Shown: piece after piece, positions 11,370 through 22,641 of the stretch
How positions within the stretch are numbered: the stretch's first letter is position 1
Layout of the letters: every line of letters starts with the position of its first letter
Assembly: GCA_029448655.1 (NCBI GenBank)
Contig: JACCLO010000002.1
Span: forward strand, 5,146,001 to 5,210,000
DNA: 64,000 bases
Reading direction: 5' to 3'
DNA from: Wolfiporia cocos
Taxonomy: Eukaryota; Basidiomycota; Agaricomycetes; Polyporales; Phaeolaceae
The notes under the pieces: generated by a model
The model's database searches: none
Seen by the model: only the letters and a program-made list of their open reading frames with translations
Told to the model about the DNA's origin: nothing
Position numbers and translations under genes: made by a program

Positions 11370-14300
11370 TTATAGGCCATATCCAATTGAAGCCAACGAC
11401 TGCGTGAATGGAGCAGCAACTTCAGGGTCTGAAGCCGAAATAAGCGTTTTAACCCGTGGGTCTCGCTGCGTAAGTTTAGATAGCTCTTGCCCAAGATACT
11501 CCCTGGGATCTCGTATGTGTGCGACCAAGTCGACTGAGACGGTTTCTGAGGCAGCGAGCCGGGAGTACGCAGCCTGGTACCCAGCGGTCTGCTCCTCGTA
11601 GTCGATCGCTGTGAGGCCAGCTTCAGGGTCATCATCGCCGTCCTTTTTGGTGAGGTATTGTGGCTCAAGGAAGAGCTGAGCCAGTGCGGTGAAAATCGCA
11701 GGCCTGTACAGCAGGATCAGATCACTTTCGAAAGTTATAGAGATCGGACGTACCAAACTTGCACTGATGGCTCTTGCAACATTAATGCACTTTGCGTGAG
11801 CAACCGAGTGATCCCAACAACGAAGATCTTGCGGTCTTTGGGAGGTATTCTGGGAGCCTCAGGAACAACGAAGTTGCTGACAATTTGGGACCACAGCCTT
11901 GGAGGTACTTAACTTACACAGCACCTCTGAAGAAGATCTCAGAACTCACTGTGGTTGAATCTCCTCTATTGAGGAAATAACGAAGTCAGGACCCAGTCCC
12001 TCCACATTAATCGCCATTGTGAATGCGAGGAAGTGCACGAAATGATAGACATATTTGTCCGTTTTGCTTGTTTGCATCCGTGTCAGAAGCGTCACCATCA
12101 GCGGGCGGAAATATTGCTTCAACGTCAGTCTACATCCATCTCAGTCAAACACCTTGCGTGAGGGCTCACTATACTTACGGGGGTATATACTGTACAACAG
12201 ACTGCAAAAGCTCGAAACCCCACATGTCGTTGAGCTTTGACGGTATGAGGCGCTGTTGGATGATGGCCAACACGGCCGTGTAATGGCTTGTTGCGATCAT
12301 GTTTGGCGCGTCGCGCGCAAGGAACGCTTTGAGCAGCTTGACCAAACCAGGAATGCTGCCTTTCTGCTGCCACCCGGCAGGCGTAAGCAGGAAGGGCAGG
12401 AGACCACGGTACTCAGCAGGCACTCCAGTTTTGTGCAACTCGAGCATCTGGGCGAGCACCTGGAAGACATAAGGTACATATTCTACGCTCCTCGATATCA
12501 GAAGTCGTATTGCAGCACAGCCCGAGCTACTTACGGTCGATATCCTGCTGCAAAATGATAGTGAATGGGCCAAACAGATTTTGCTCGAATGTCACTAGCG
12601 AGTCCGGGTTTGCGGCCACGACAAACCTGATGTTCAGATATACCATTTTAGTTAGTTCTGCTGACAATATCAACAATCATAGACATACCTCATCAAAGCT
12701 GAAATGCTCTCGAAATTGTATTGGTCAAACAACGGATTGCTCGGATTGCTCGAGATGACTCCCAGAATGCCGACCAGCCGCTGCAGTATCCGCTCATAAT
12801 CTGTTGCTAAGGTTGACCGCGCAGTGATAATCACACGCATTGCGCCTATATGATTGTCAGTTCATGATCAGTGTGCGAGAGAATAGCACAGACACTTCAT
12901 CAAGTAGTCATTTTCAGCAACCTTCTGGGGCGAACCTGCGCTCTCAATCTTGCTCAATAGGGCATTTACCATGGGGTGTGCGAGTTCATGAATATCTGCT
13001 TGGTTGAAGCTGCATTTGAAAGGTAATTAGTTGTCATGCACTGTAATATTTATCGGAAAATACCGACAGGAGCTGATTGCCGTGGCGAATGAACAGGATG
13101 CGCTCAATGCTGATGGCGGCGTAGGTGTAGCACACATAGTTATCTGAGTTGAGGTGCCCCACGAGCAATGGTAGCACCGACAGCAGTTGTGACTTTACCA
13201 GCTATGATGATGTAAACTATGAATTAGAAGTTTATTTATAATATAATGACACTGACCTGGTTTCGGAATGTGTAGAGGAAGCGAATAGCATCAACCTGCA
13301 AAATGGGATGCACCGCTCCAGCCTCGGCTTGTAGATCCTGGAAGACGTGGTCCGAGAAAAATTGCACGACATCCACCAATGTGTTCGTGGATGTTACTCC
13401 TAGCTATCAACAATATCGCCGATTAGCAACGATGCTATGATTCTTGTTACAGGCACACCATTTACCTGCGATGTGCTGCCACGCGTGGCCACTGCAGTCA
13501 TGATGTAGATTGCGGTGTCCTTTGCACGCCAATTTTGCGCCCTGTCCTTCTCATACTCACGAAGGCCCTCGCCGATCCATGCGCCCGCGAACTGAGTCGT
13601 CTCACTCTCAAAGCCGGATGACACGAGCGCACGCAGCACCTCCGCCGCAGCCTGTCGGCGCGTCATGGCATCCACGTTCAGCCCTGCGCCGCCAAGTGAT
13701 GGAACCGAGAGATCGAGCCGGATATATTCTAGCGGGTCGTCCTCGAACTGCTCGATCTCGTGCTCTAAGTTAGAGGATCGGTTGAGATTGGCGGAGTCCA
13801 AGGAGATGGGTGAGGTAACGTACCGCGCAGCCCAACGTTGGGAACGACGATACCTTGAACGAGGTTGGAGATCGTCTCGTGCGACTTGAAGAGCTGCTTA
13901 TACTGTCCACTGCGGATCGCCGTTGACATGAACCGCAGAGCTTGTGATACCAGCTGCAATGGCCATGAGTCTTGATACCGTGGATAGACTCTGTACACTC
14001 ACGCCGTCGTCCCTGATGCCCGTGTGCTTCCCGCTACCGACCATCTCCCAGACGCTGCGCACAAACGCCTCCACGATTCGCGAGTTGAGCAAAATATCGG
14101 GGTTTTGCATGACCTCGGGCCTCTTCAACACCTCCGGGTTTTGTGATTCCGGGTTTTGCAGTATTTCGGGATAGAGTTTGACGTATAACTAAAGGCTGTG
14201 TCTTAGAATCGTACAGGTGGACGCGCTGAAGTGGAATGATATTTACCTCGGTAGTTTCAAGAATACCTGTTTTTATCTGTGCGGGAAGGGACGGGGTCGT

Positions 14301-15257
14301 ATCATCCGGCTGATGGGATGTCGCATATATTAGTTAAATGCGACATTGGCAATGTCATATCGACTCACGTCACCTCGCAACTCAGGGGGATCCCATGCCA
14401 ATAACTGCAGGAACAGGCCATTATCGTGTCCGAAAAACTGTAAGTGTCCATCCTCGAAGTCTGGAGGCAAGTCCTGGCAGGTGAAATCGTAGAAAATATC
14501 CACCAGCAGCACCTGTGCCTGTGCGACAGTGGCAAGGTTGGGTGGCGGAGGTCGAGAGAAGAGGATAGAAGTAGTTTGCAGGAACAGCTGGATAAATGGC
14601 CGCGTGAAACGCGACAGAACGAGGTTGATGACCGTGAACAGTTTGTCCGAGCGGGTCGCCGCGCGCCATGGCCGGAAGATGGAATGCGCGGTCTCCAGAA
14701 CGCCAATATTGACGTCGTAGTCTGTTGCCGATAGAGAGAACACCAGTTTCTATCGTTGAACCGTGTAGAAAAACTCGTCCGGTCGGCATGAAGATCGACC
14801 TCTGACAAGAAGAGAGAGACTCACGTCGACCAAGTCCGTCCATCGCTCTGGGAAGTCACTCTTCGCAATTAGAGAGATCGATTCTGCTATTTGTACACGC
14901 ATAGCCTTGTCTGACGCGTTAGAAAGCGCAATCATCGCTGGAACAAGCTCATCGCGCAGAGTAGCTTTGTCCGCATCCAGGATGGGTGGCTCCTCCTGTA
15001 CAATCACAAAAGTTACATCAGAGAAAGCAGATAGCGCAATAGTAGCACCATACATCCTCCCATCTTGATTTTATCACGTTTTTGAGGTATACGCTTCCTG
15101 CGAGTCGAACGGCGCGATCCTGGGATGGATCGAGAACTAGACGTAGAAGTAGGGAAAGGAAGCCCGACTGAACACTGAGTGCTTGTAGATCATTCTCTGC
15201 TTGCTTTCTAAAAGCAGGATTGAGAGACTTGAGGAGGAGAGGAGGGAGTTCAGCCAT
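11370..15257 (-). CDS. CSE1: Exportin-2 (CAS/CSE1), importin-alpha re-exporter
   Basis: This minus-strand gene encodes a HEAT-repeat karyopherin that returns importin-alpha from nucleus to cytoplasm with Ran-GTP. ATG is at 15257-15255. The N-terminal exon reads MAELPPLLLKSLNPAFRKQA, a typical importin-beta-like start with the SVYLKNVIKSRWE block (the importin-N Ran-binding region). A following exon has LVPAMIALSNASDKAMRVQI and SLIAKSDFPERWTDLV, highly characteristic of CSE1. Internal exons around 14.7-12.2 kb continue the helical repeats. The C-terminal exon (11756-11370) contains FLEPQYLTKKDGDDDPEAGL and ends with the acidic/GYQAAYSRL tail. The length, 3.9 kb with small introns, fits the usual protein of about 960 residues. 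The complete exon structure was not traced base by base. Confidence 0.9.
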
Positions 15258-16237
15258 GATAGTGATGGAGTTGGGAAGAAGATATGGACGGAAACTCTGC
15301 GGCAGCGCGTTTTGAAGACGAGTCGCGCTGTGGCTACGATCACGTGCACACATCAGACGCGTCGTCGGGCGCCGCGACGCGCTTCAGCGCTATGATCATC
15401 CATGAGATCGACGGCATAGGCATATTTTCACAATGCTCACAGCTATATACTACAGGTGGCCTCTGGAATATACTATTACTGCTTCAATAAACAGAACCGG
15501 TGGGTATTGACACATCCACTACAAATACGCGAACCGCCTCGTCACAGAACAGCTCAGATATGTCAGTGCGGAATCACCTGATTCGTTATTATGATTTTGA
15601 ATGAAGAGTCAGTCACGCCAGTAGTGAGGTTATATTTGACAACCACAGTGGAGCAACGAGCAGCGGGAGAACAGCTGTAGTGAAGTGATCTCTCTTCCAC
15701 TCGCACCTGGCGGCTCATCCATCGGGGATAGGTAAGGCTCCAACTAAATACAATATGTGTACAGATTTTTTGTATTTACACAGTATATAGTATATACCCA
15801 GTATATGGTATGTATTTACACAGTTTTATGACACTACATTAAACCTTCAATAGCCACTCCCTAATCCATTGCTTAGCACACACTGCAGTGATTGTCTTGG
15901 CTTTGAGAGCTTTGCCTCTCACTACAAAGATGATGTGATGAAATGAGGTCAAAATATTTCTGCAAGCTGTCTTCTGTCATGATGTGTGCTAGGTATTGTG
16001 ATACTGTGCCTATTTATCATGTCTGCAATGATGAAGTCAACCATGTTCATCACGGCAATCCTCTCCAAACAGTATGTCAAACTGGCAGTTGAACAGTTCT
16101 CCTCATTCACAGTTCTCAGGACTCTGTATAGCTTATCTTGTTGAGTTCCCTCAGGTATGCTTTTGGGAAGCTGTTTCCCTAGTTGTGAGATACTGTCAAC
16201 TAGACTGTTGATATCCTTGATAGTTACAGTCATCTTG
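15258..16237. other. AT-rich intergenic region with eroded repeat sequence
   Basis: The first 150 bp are probably the CSE1 promoter. From about 15700 the sequence turns AT-rich, with TATATAG/TACACAG runs near 15760-15830 that recur inverted near 16980-17050. An uninterrupted minus frame runs from about 16230 to 15949 and has helical character, but it has no recognised domain and is cut at its upstream side by a solo LTR. It may be a relic of a larger element or gene. Confidence 0.4.
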
Positions 16238-16242
16238 GAGAG

Positions 16243-16782
16243 TGTTATGGATTGAATATCCATTCAGCTGAAATAACTAAGACAAGTTACTCAACGGGTC
16301 AAGTAGTGCACTACTTGTTGGACTCTGCAGAGTCAGAGTGTCAATGTACGAGTTGAAGCTTAATTGCTTAAGCTTTGAGAACGAGTATAGGATCATTGTA
16401 ATTCAAACAGGTCGACCTGAGGAACTTGGCCAGTATGTACATTGGATTTATACTGCTACTTATTGACTGGGGTCATAGTGTCCATGGTACTGCTAATATC
16501 AAGTCCTTAAGGCTAGTGTGCTAAGCAATTAAACCAAGACTGCTGCAGTTGAGTGCAACAAGGGCTGAAACATGAAAAGACCTGTGGTTAGACACAGAAT
16601 ACTAACTAAGACCTGATATGACTGGAAGGTGTGGGTATATGGTGTTGTACGTGAAACATGGGTCTCTGGTTGAGCGGGGATCCCTAGAATAGAGTGCGCA
16701 GTGAAGCCGTTGAACACTAAGTCCCTCCATACAGTGAGGCATCATGAAAAAATAATTGAGTGTACCTGTGGAGACCATAACA
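16243..16782 (-). mobile_element. Solo LTR, family A copy 1 (heavily C-to-T decayed)
   Basis: The 540 bp copy begins TGTTATGG and ends CCATAACA. It is flanked by the 5-bp duplication GAGAG (16238-16242 and 16783-16787). It aligns throughout with the copies at 17598 and 20273. Most CpG sites kept in those copies are TpG or CpA here, as if cytosines were methylated and deaminated. By the position of TATA and primer-like motifs the LTR is in minus orientation. No internal retroelement sequence adjoins it, so it is a solo LTR left by recombination. Confidence 0.88.
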
Positions 16783-16787
16783 GAGAG

Positions 16788-17592
16788 TACGACAGGTGTG
16801 GTGGGTCTGTACAAGTGTAATGGTATTAAATGATATATATTGAGAGCAACAAATCATGCCTAGCATGCTTCAGGAGTTGAATTGAGATGAGTGGCCTCCA
16901 TGCTTACTTGGCTGACTTGACTGACATTGCCCAACTGGCATCTACTTAAGCACTACTACCATAATAGGTAGACACTGAATATGATGTATGATACTGGGTA
17001 TATACTGTGTACAACCTACCATGTATTTACACATATATGGTACACAGCATCAACTATGCATACACAGTATGTACACTACTCTATGAAGTATCAAGCTTAT
17101 CAAGTATCGTCACTGATACTGGAGTGGTCTGAACCTACTTGGCGCAGGGCAACTAACTGAGCCTTTGTTCTGCCTTCTACATGAAGGCATTTAGCAACAT
17201 CAGTAGGGGTTTGACTGTGAAGCTTGATGCTATACACCATGTCTGCATCTCTGTGTACACAACATCATCCGCATCATCACCCATATCATCCTCGACCACA
17301 AGCACTGATGGCAGAAGGAAGTGTATGCGTTTCTATGTTGTGCTAGCTAGAAGTTGCAATGATGTCAATATCTATGTCATCTGTCTCTTTCTTGATTATA
17401 AGTGAAGGTCGATGTTTCAAAGGGCGCAGAAATATGTATGTCAACAGGTGCAAGCAATACACTATGATACTATTTTGAAGCCTAATTGCTTGGAGAACAA
17501 CAATAAAGTACATATTATCGAACTTTTGCAACAGGAAGCATTGTACCCCAAGATTGCTGGAGAAAGCTGATAGTCAGTTTGTGATAGGACAT
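16788..17592. other. Repeat-derived, CpG-poor stretch without an intact gene
   Basis: TATACTG/TACACAG-rich sequence near 16980-17090 echoes, in inverted orientation, that at 15760-15830. Minus-strand frames around 17150-17530 contain peptide-like pieces broken by stops, such as an acidic Asp-Asp run near 17290. I cannot assign them to a family; this is probably eroded transposon or pseudogene sequence. Confidence 0.35.
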
Positions 17593-17597
17593 TAATG

Positions 17598-18133
17598 TGT
17601 TACGGATCGAATATCCGTTCAGCTGAAATAACTAAGTCGAGTTACTCAGTGTATCGAGTAGCGCACTACTCGTCGGACTCAGCAGAGTCAAGCGTCGATA
17701 TACTAGCTGCAGGCTTAATTGCTCAAGCCTTTGAGAACGAGTATAAGATCCTTGTTATTCAACAAGGTCGAGCTGAGGAACTCGACTAGTATTTACAGCA
17801 GGGTTTTTATACTACGATTCTGTAATCGGGGTCATAGTGTCCTTGGTACTGCTACCACTAAGTCCATAAGGCTAGTACGCTATGATAACTAAGCTGAAAC
17901 GTTGCGGTTGAGCGCAACAATGGTTGAAACACGGAAGCTTGGTGGTTGGACACTAGATATCAACTAGAACCTGATACGCTACGGGATCATGGGCATAGGG
18001 CTGTTGTACATGAAATGAGGGTTGCTGGTTGAGCAGGGAACCCTAGAAACAAATGCGCGATAATGCGGTTGAACGCTAAGTCCTCTTCTCCAGTGAGGCG
18101 TCAAAGGTATACGAAATTGCACGGACTGTAACA
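17598..18133 (-). mobile_element. Solo LTR, family A copy 2
   Basis: The 536 bp copy runs from TGTTACGG to CTGTAACA. Flanking 5-mers are TAATG (17593-17597) and CAATG (18134-18138), a 4/5 match compatible with one later C-to-T change in the duplication. On the minus strand the LTR shows TATAAAAA followed about 28 nt later by CAGCTCGACCTTGTT. This is the same motif order as in the full-length Ty3/gypsy LTRs of this window, so family A is a relative of that element. Confidence 0.87.
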
Positions 18134-18138
18134 CAATG

Positions 18139-19074
18139 TCCTAATTGAAATGACAAAGTGCGGATTCATGTTGAGCGAGAACCTATGTGGATTGCCTTAC
18201 ATTGTCTGAGACCTACTCAAGCCAGCACAGTAATTCTTGGGGCCAGCGACTTGCTCTGTGGCTTGTATATGAGGGTGTATCTGGCAGAGTCATGCTTTGA
18301 CATTATGAGACTGTGAGAGTGTTCGCTTCATATCCACTCCATTTTGGCCTCATTCACCCACTAGGGTCTGAAGCTCATCTATTATGTGCCATTGGTCATG
18401 TAATGATGTAGTGGAATGTGCTCTTGCCTCCTCACGCTCGTTGGCTTTACTGTTCCTGTATATAGGCTAGTAAAAACGCAAATTGTGCGGCTGCATGCTG
18501 TGAACTAGAGGTCATTTATTAGCTCACACCACAGGAATTGTTTCCGGAGCAAAGACTTCCAGACCCGCACACATTATTTGTTGAACACTATACCCCCGAT
18601 GATCTTTGCTCGCATTGATATGGTGACTGGGATGCTGGGAAAGGGTTTGGTGAAGGGCCACGCAGACCCCTCGACACTTAGTGAAGTGTCTACGCTTATA
18701 GCCCCATACACAGAACGGCTCCTGCCCGGACTGACTATAAAGGGTGTATGAACGGCTGCATCCTTTGTGCTCGCACATTGACAGAGTGAGATAGCACTTC
18801 TCAGTATGTCTCCACTCACAATTCGTTTAGAGGAATGCAAGGCATTAGATCAAATGTGTTCCAATTTATTGCTGTATACGGTCTGATTTCAGGATAACAT
18901 CAAAGATGCCAATGTGGCCCCAGATGACAGAGAGCGAAGGGATGATTTCAGCTGAACCCCTCTCCAGAAGCTCGATCAACAAGGGAGGATTGATTTATAG
19001 CGTGAACGTTCCAAGAGCATGTGGAAGAACGACGAGGAGATAGATGCTTACAATTCACTTCTCACATTTGTACA
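18139..19074. other. Intergenic stretch, no supported gene
   Basis: Open frames on the minus strand at 18524-18840 are short, start at non-ATG codons or lack any recognisable motif. No repeat structure was identified by eye. Confidence 0.3.
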
Positions 19075-19079
19075 TCACG

Positions 19080-19644
19080 TGACACAGTCTCACTGGACTG
19101 TGGGACCGCGCTAGCGGGGAACCCCCTAACGCTCTAACTCCGTGGTCTTCAGGGACAAGCGGACGTAGGGCGGCGAGTCAGGCTGTATGGCGTCGCTACC
19201 AGACTAGCTTGTATGAAGGGAGACGAGGCATGTTGGAGACCGTCAGGCGCAGATGCAGGGAGTCACGGTGTAGAAGGGGCCTTCATGCCCATTGCCGAGA
19301 ATCCTAAAGATGGGGAATAAGCCCCATCTTCCTACGTCTTAAATACATGAACGTCCTGCCAGTAATGGCTGCCCTAAAGAGATGGCCTGTGCGCCGCAGC
19401 GCTACAGCCGACCATGGTCATGTTACCTAGGGGTCCATGTGATACAACTGCAATGATCGTAACATGTAACGTAGTGACCGTGATGTGTACGTACGCGCGC
19501 TACCCCTAGTGCCTTCGGCATATGCCGGCAAACCATCAGCGCACCGCTGGTAATCTAATCTACTGGGTCTGGCGTCTAACGTAAGAGGGAGACGCGGAGG
19601 TGCTTACGCTTGAAGCTGGGTATGCCACAGCGAAAACTGTGACA
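19080..19644. mobile_element. Solo LTR, family B (TGACACAG..CTGTGACA)
   Basis: The 565 bp element starts TGACACAG and ends CTGTGACA. It is flanked by a perfect 5-bp duplication TCACG at 19075-19079 and 19645-19649. TG..CA ends and a 5-bp TSD are the hallmark of LTR elements. Its termini resemble those of the longer solo LTRs at 27120 and 34200, but the body looks different. Orientation is not clear. Confidence 0.8.
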
Positions 19645-19649
19645 TCACG

Positions 19650-20145
19650 GTCGTCGGTTTTGACGCTGTCATGACACGATGCTTGTCAATACAACTAACC
19701 TCTGATGCTATGTACTCATAAACAACTACCTGAATGGTCGCTAGCCGAACCGTATAGGCGCCTGTGGCGGATCTGTAGGTGCCGGAGGATTTCAAAACCA
19801 ATATGCATTGGGCGTGGCACTATATGTGACATTATATGATATTCCTCAGGTCCGAGATCTGGGTTAGCATCCTTGATGCCGCAGTAATCATACAGCATCG
19901 ATTCAATATCAACGGTGAGAAAGAATATATTTATATTGATCTTAATTTTGATGACAATGACATTGATAATAGAGGGTTCATCGTTACGAAGCAGACAATG
20001 AAGAAGGCCACAGGTCTGATTAGTGGCAGACTTGTTGATGTGGTAGCGGTGATCGTGAGTAATCACACATTATAATGTTGGAGTGGACTGATTCCTGAAG
20101 TACCTCCATAGCGCTTGCCAAAGCGTAGTATTATCCAGGCTCCTA
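19650..20145. other. Intergenic stretch with an open minus frame of unknown meaning
   Basis: A minus-strand frame spans 20066-19716 (about 116 codons) and includes a Lys/Ile-rich run followed by a more protein-like tail ending near 19720. No family is recognised and no start context or splice evidence supports it. It may be a gene fragment left of the palindromic element. Confidence 0.25.
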
Positions 20146-20272
20146 GAGCCAGCCACTCTATGCGTTCCACGTTCCTGTTGTGGCTAAGTCAGGTGATGTT
20201 CCCAATATGGGAATGACTTAGCCGAACAACGAGGAAGTGAATGCTATAGAGCAGCTGGCCAAATATGTTGGT

Positions 20273-20807
20273 TGTTACGGATCGAATATCCGTTCAGCTG
20301 AGACGTTAAGTCGAGGTTACTCAGCGTATCGAGTAGCGCACTACTCGTCGGACTCAGCAGAGTCGAGCGTCGATATACTGGCTGCAGACTTAATTGCTTA
20401 AGCCTTTTGAGAACGAGTATAGGATCCTTGTAATTCAACAAGGTCGAGCTGAGGAACTCGGCCAGTATTTACAACAGGGTCTTTATACTACGATTCTGTA
20501 ATCGGGGTCATAGTGTCCTTGGTACTGCTACCACTAAGTCCATAAGGTTAGTACGCTACGATAACTAAGCCGAAACGCTGCGGTTGAGCGCAACAATGGC
20601 TGAAACGTAGAAGCTCTGTAGATATACAACAGATATCACCTAGAACCTGATACGCTATGAGACTAGGGGCGTAGGGTTGTTGTACATGAAACGAGGGTCG
20701 ATGGTTGAGCAGGGACCCTAAGAATAATCGGTCAATACAGCGGTTGAACGCTAAGTCCTCCTCTCCAGTGAGGCGTCAAAATATACGGATTCATACGGAT
20801 CGTAACA
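20273..20807 (-). mobile_element. Solo LTR, family A copy 3, nested in the foldback element
   Basis: The 535 bp copy runs from TGTTACGG to TCGTAACA, with the perfect 5-bp duplication TTGGT at 20268-20272 and 20808-20812. It is the least decayed of the three family A copies. Its position inside the left arm of the palindrome shows that it inserted after the foldback element was in place. Confidence 0.92.
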
Positions 20808-21154
20808 TTGGTGCTCAATTAGCTGAGCTGACAAATCAACTAAGTTCCCATTTTCACTTGGGCAGGTGTGCAGGAAATTACTGCTATTGGAATGCATAAT
20901 GGCTGAGTCAGAGCATCACATCGGCTCACCCGCTGCCTCATCCAGAACTACAGGTGCTACTACATTTCTGTGCTCCGAGCACAGTGTAGTACATACTGTG
21001 CTGTGCTGTGGCAATAAGGCTGCAGCTTTTAGAGTTTCAGTCAATTATCTTAATCTGCCAACTGCCCTTCGCTTAAGAAATTGCAGTTGCAAGCTAGGCT
21101 TTCACGCAGATTAATCTGCTAGCTGCGGCAGATTAATCTACTGTGACAATAAAA

Positions 21155-21239
21155 TGGTACATCTAGGATTCAAACCAAGGACCTTAGCACAGATGAGAAT
21201 AAGAGCATCACAGTGTAATTAGCCAAGTGAGCCATAGTG
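21155..21239 (-). repeat. tRNA-like SINE head, left inverted copy
   Basis: Read on the minus strand this is a tRNA-like sequence with a degenerate A box (TGGCTCACTTGG), a degenerate B box (GGTTTGAATCC) and a terminal ACCA. It is followed, on the same strand, by a body shared with the right copy (TTTTATTGTCACAGTAGATTAA, shortened here to its first part). It is the inverted partner of 21527-21614. The CpG-to-TpG change in its B box suggests decay. Confidence 0.6.
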
Positions 21240-21526
21240 GCAACAGTTACCCGAGACCAATCAAAATATATATAACGCAAATTTTACACACAATTTCTGC
21301 AAATCATCAAGGCAACTAACTGCTACAACAAGCATATATAAAGAAATCAATGATAGTGGTAGCTTGATTTACCATGCTTAACCTGGAGCAACTCACCATG
21401 GGAAAGCTGAATACACTGGAATCACAGGTCTTTAGAGGCAGTATTTGTGTTATGGAAGATGTTAAACTGCGAAAATGAAGTTTACAGAATACTCTATATA
21501 TTGCTTAAAATGGGGCAGACACTAGT

Positions 21527-21614
21527 TGCACTGTAGCTCAGTTGGCTAATGTATGCTGCAATGCTGTTATTCTCATCTGTGCCAAGGTCCTTGGTTCGAA
21601 TCCTGGATGTACCA
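21527..21614 (+). repeat. tRNA-like SINE head, right copy (intact A and B boxes)
   Basis: The segment has an exact pol III A box, TAGCTCAGTTGG (21534-21545), an exact B box, GGTTCGAATCC (21593-21603), and ends in ACCA. The box spacing is about 15 nt longer than in a compact tRNA and the T-stem has a mismatch. A tRNA-derived SINE or decayed tRNA relic is therefore more likely than a working tRNA gene. About 160 bp of non-tRNA body follow, rich in AGATTAATCTGC motifs. Confidence 0.65.
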
Positions 21615-22514
21615 TTTTATTGTCACAGTAGATTAATATTAATCTGCCGCAGCTAGCAGATTAATCTGCGTGCAAACCTAGCTCGCAACTGTGATTTCTT
21701 AAGTGAAGGGCAGTTGGCAGATTAAGATAATTGACTGAAGTCCCTCGCAGCTTGTATTGTGGCTAGAAATAGGTGGCTGTATGTTACTGTACTACACCGC
21801 AATCCAATCTCTGCTGTATCCCGGAATGTCACCAGAGTCATTTACATTTGCCGACGTTCTAGATTTTGTTCATCAACGCCAAGTAGCGTCGAAGACTTTA
21901 TCCTAACGAGGCTACGATACAGCACGACTACGAATCACCTGTTGATGGCTGAGGTTCACTTAACACTTCAAGACATTTTGCACAATGACTCTGGCCGTTA
22001 AGCAGCTATAATAGAATTGACACTGAGGATTGCACATATAGAACACATGAGAGAGGTCAATATTATGGTCAACAAAACCATCAGCACAAAGCAAGCAGGT
22101 TGACCAGTTTGATATTGCGGAACCTGATAAGTCTATGCTGCTGTGCTGCACCAGCCGTCAGTGTTTCTGATTCCAAATTAGGCACAGGCGAGCCGATGTG
22201 ATGCTCTGACTCAGCCGTTATGCATTCCAATAGCAGTAATTTCCTGCACGCCTGCCCGAGCAAAAATGGGAACTTAGTTCGGCTAAGTCATTCCCATATT
22301 GGGAACATCACCTGACTTAGCCACAACAGGAACGTGGAACGCATAGAGCGGCTGGTTCTACATCAGCAAAGTGCGAGATTGTAGATATACCTAGCAGGTC
22401 CTGTAAATGTAGCAGGACCGGTATAGTCATGTATAACCCCCCTATAGTAGCAGGTCCACACAATACCAAGCATCCAAGGGACACGTTCTTGCAAGGACGT
22501 GGCGCCCAGGCCCA

Positions 22515-22590
22515 TCCTATTGCAAGGATCTCACCTGAGGCCCTCACTATTGCAAGGATCTTAGCTGAGGCTCTTGCTATTGCGAGGACC
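22515..22590. repeat. Short tandem repeat, about 31-32 bp unit
   Basis: Units built on CTATTGCAAGGATCT followed by (C/A)CTGAGG recur about 2.5-3 times. A degenerate relative, TTGCAAGGACGTGG, lies just upstream. It is intergenic, between the foldback element and the hAT MITE. Confidence 0.6.
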
Positions 22591-22641
22591 ACACAATAGC
22601 GGTTCCCTGTGTGGCTGGTGGGGCAGGGGTGCTGCTCTAGG

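Larger units (their letters stand above)
20146..22358. mobile_element. Large foldback (palindromic) element with nested solo LTR
   Basis: The sequence at 20146-20226 (GAGCCAGCC..TTAGCCGAAC) returns as a close reverse complement at 22358-22278. The pairing resumes inside (about 20842-20960 with 22275-22165), and again with the SINE-like arms (about 21000-21240 with 21770-21525), leaving a loop of roughly 280 bp. Both outer ends abut TA (20144-20145, 22359-22360), which would fit a TA target duplication. It encodes no protein of any length and is therefore non-autonomous. The left arm was later hit by a family A LTR at 20273. Without that insertion the element is about 1.67 kb. Confidence 0.75.

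Noticed and set aside
21527..21614. A functional tRNA gene
   Set aside because: A and B boxes are perfect, but the spacing is too long, the stems mismatch and a SINE-like body with an inverted partner follows.
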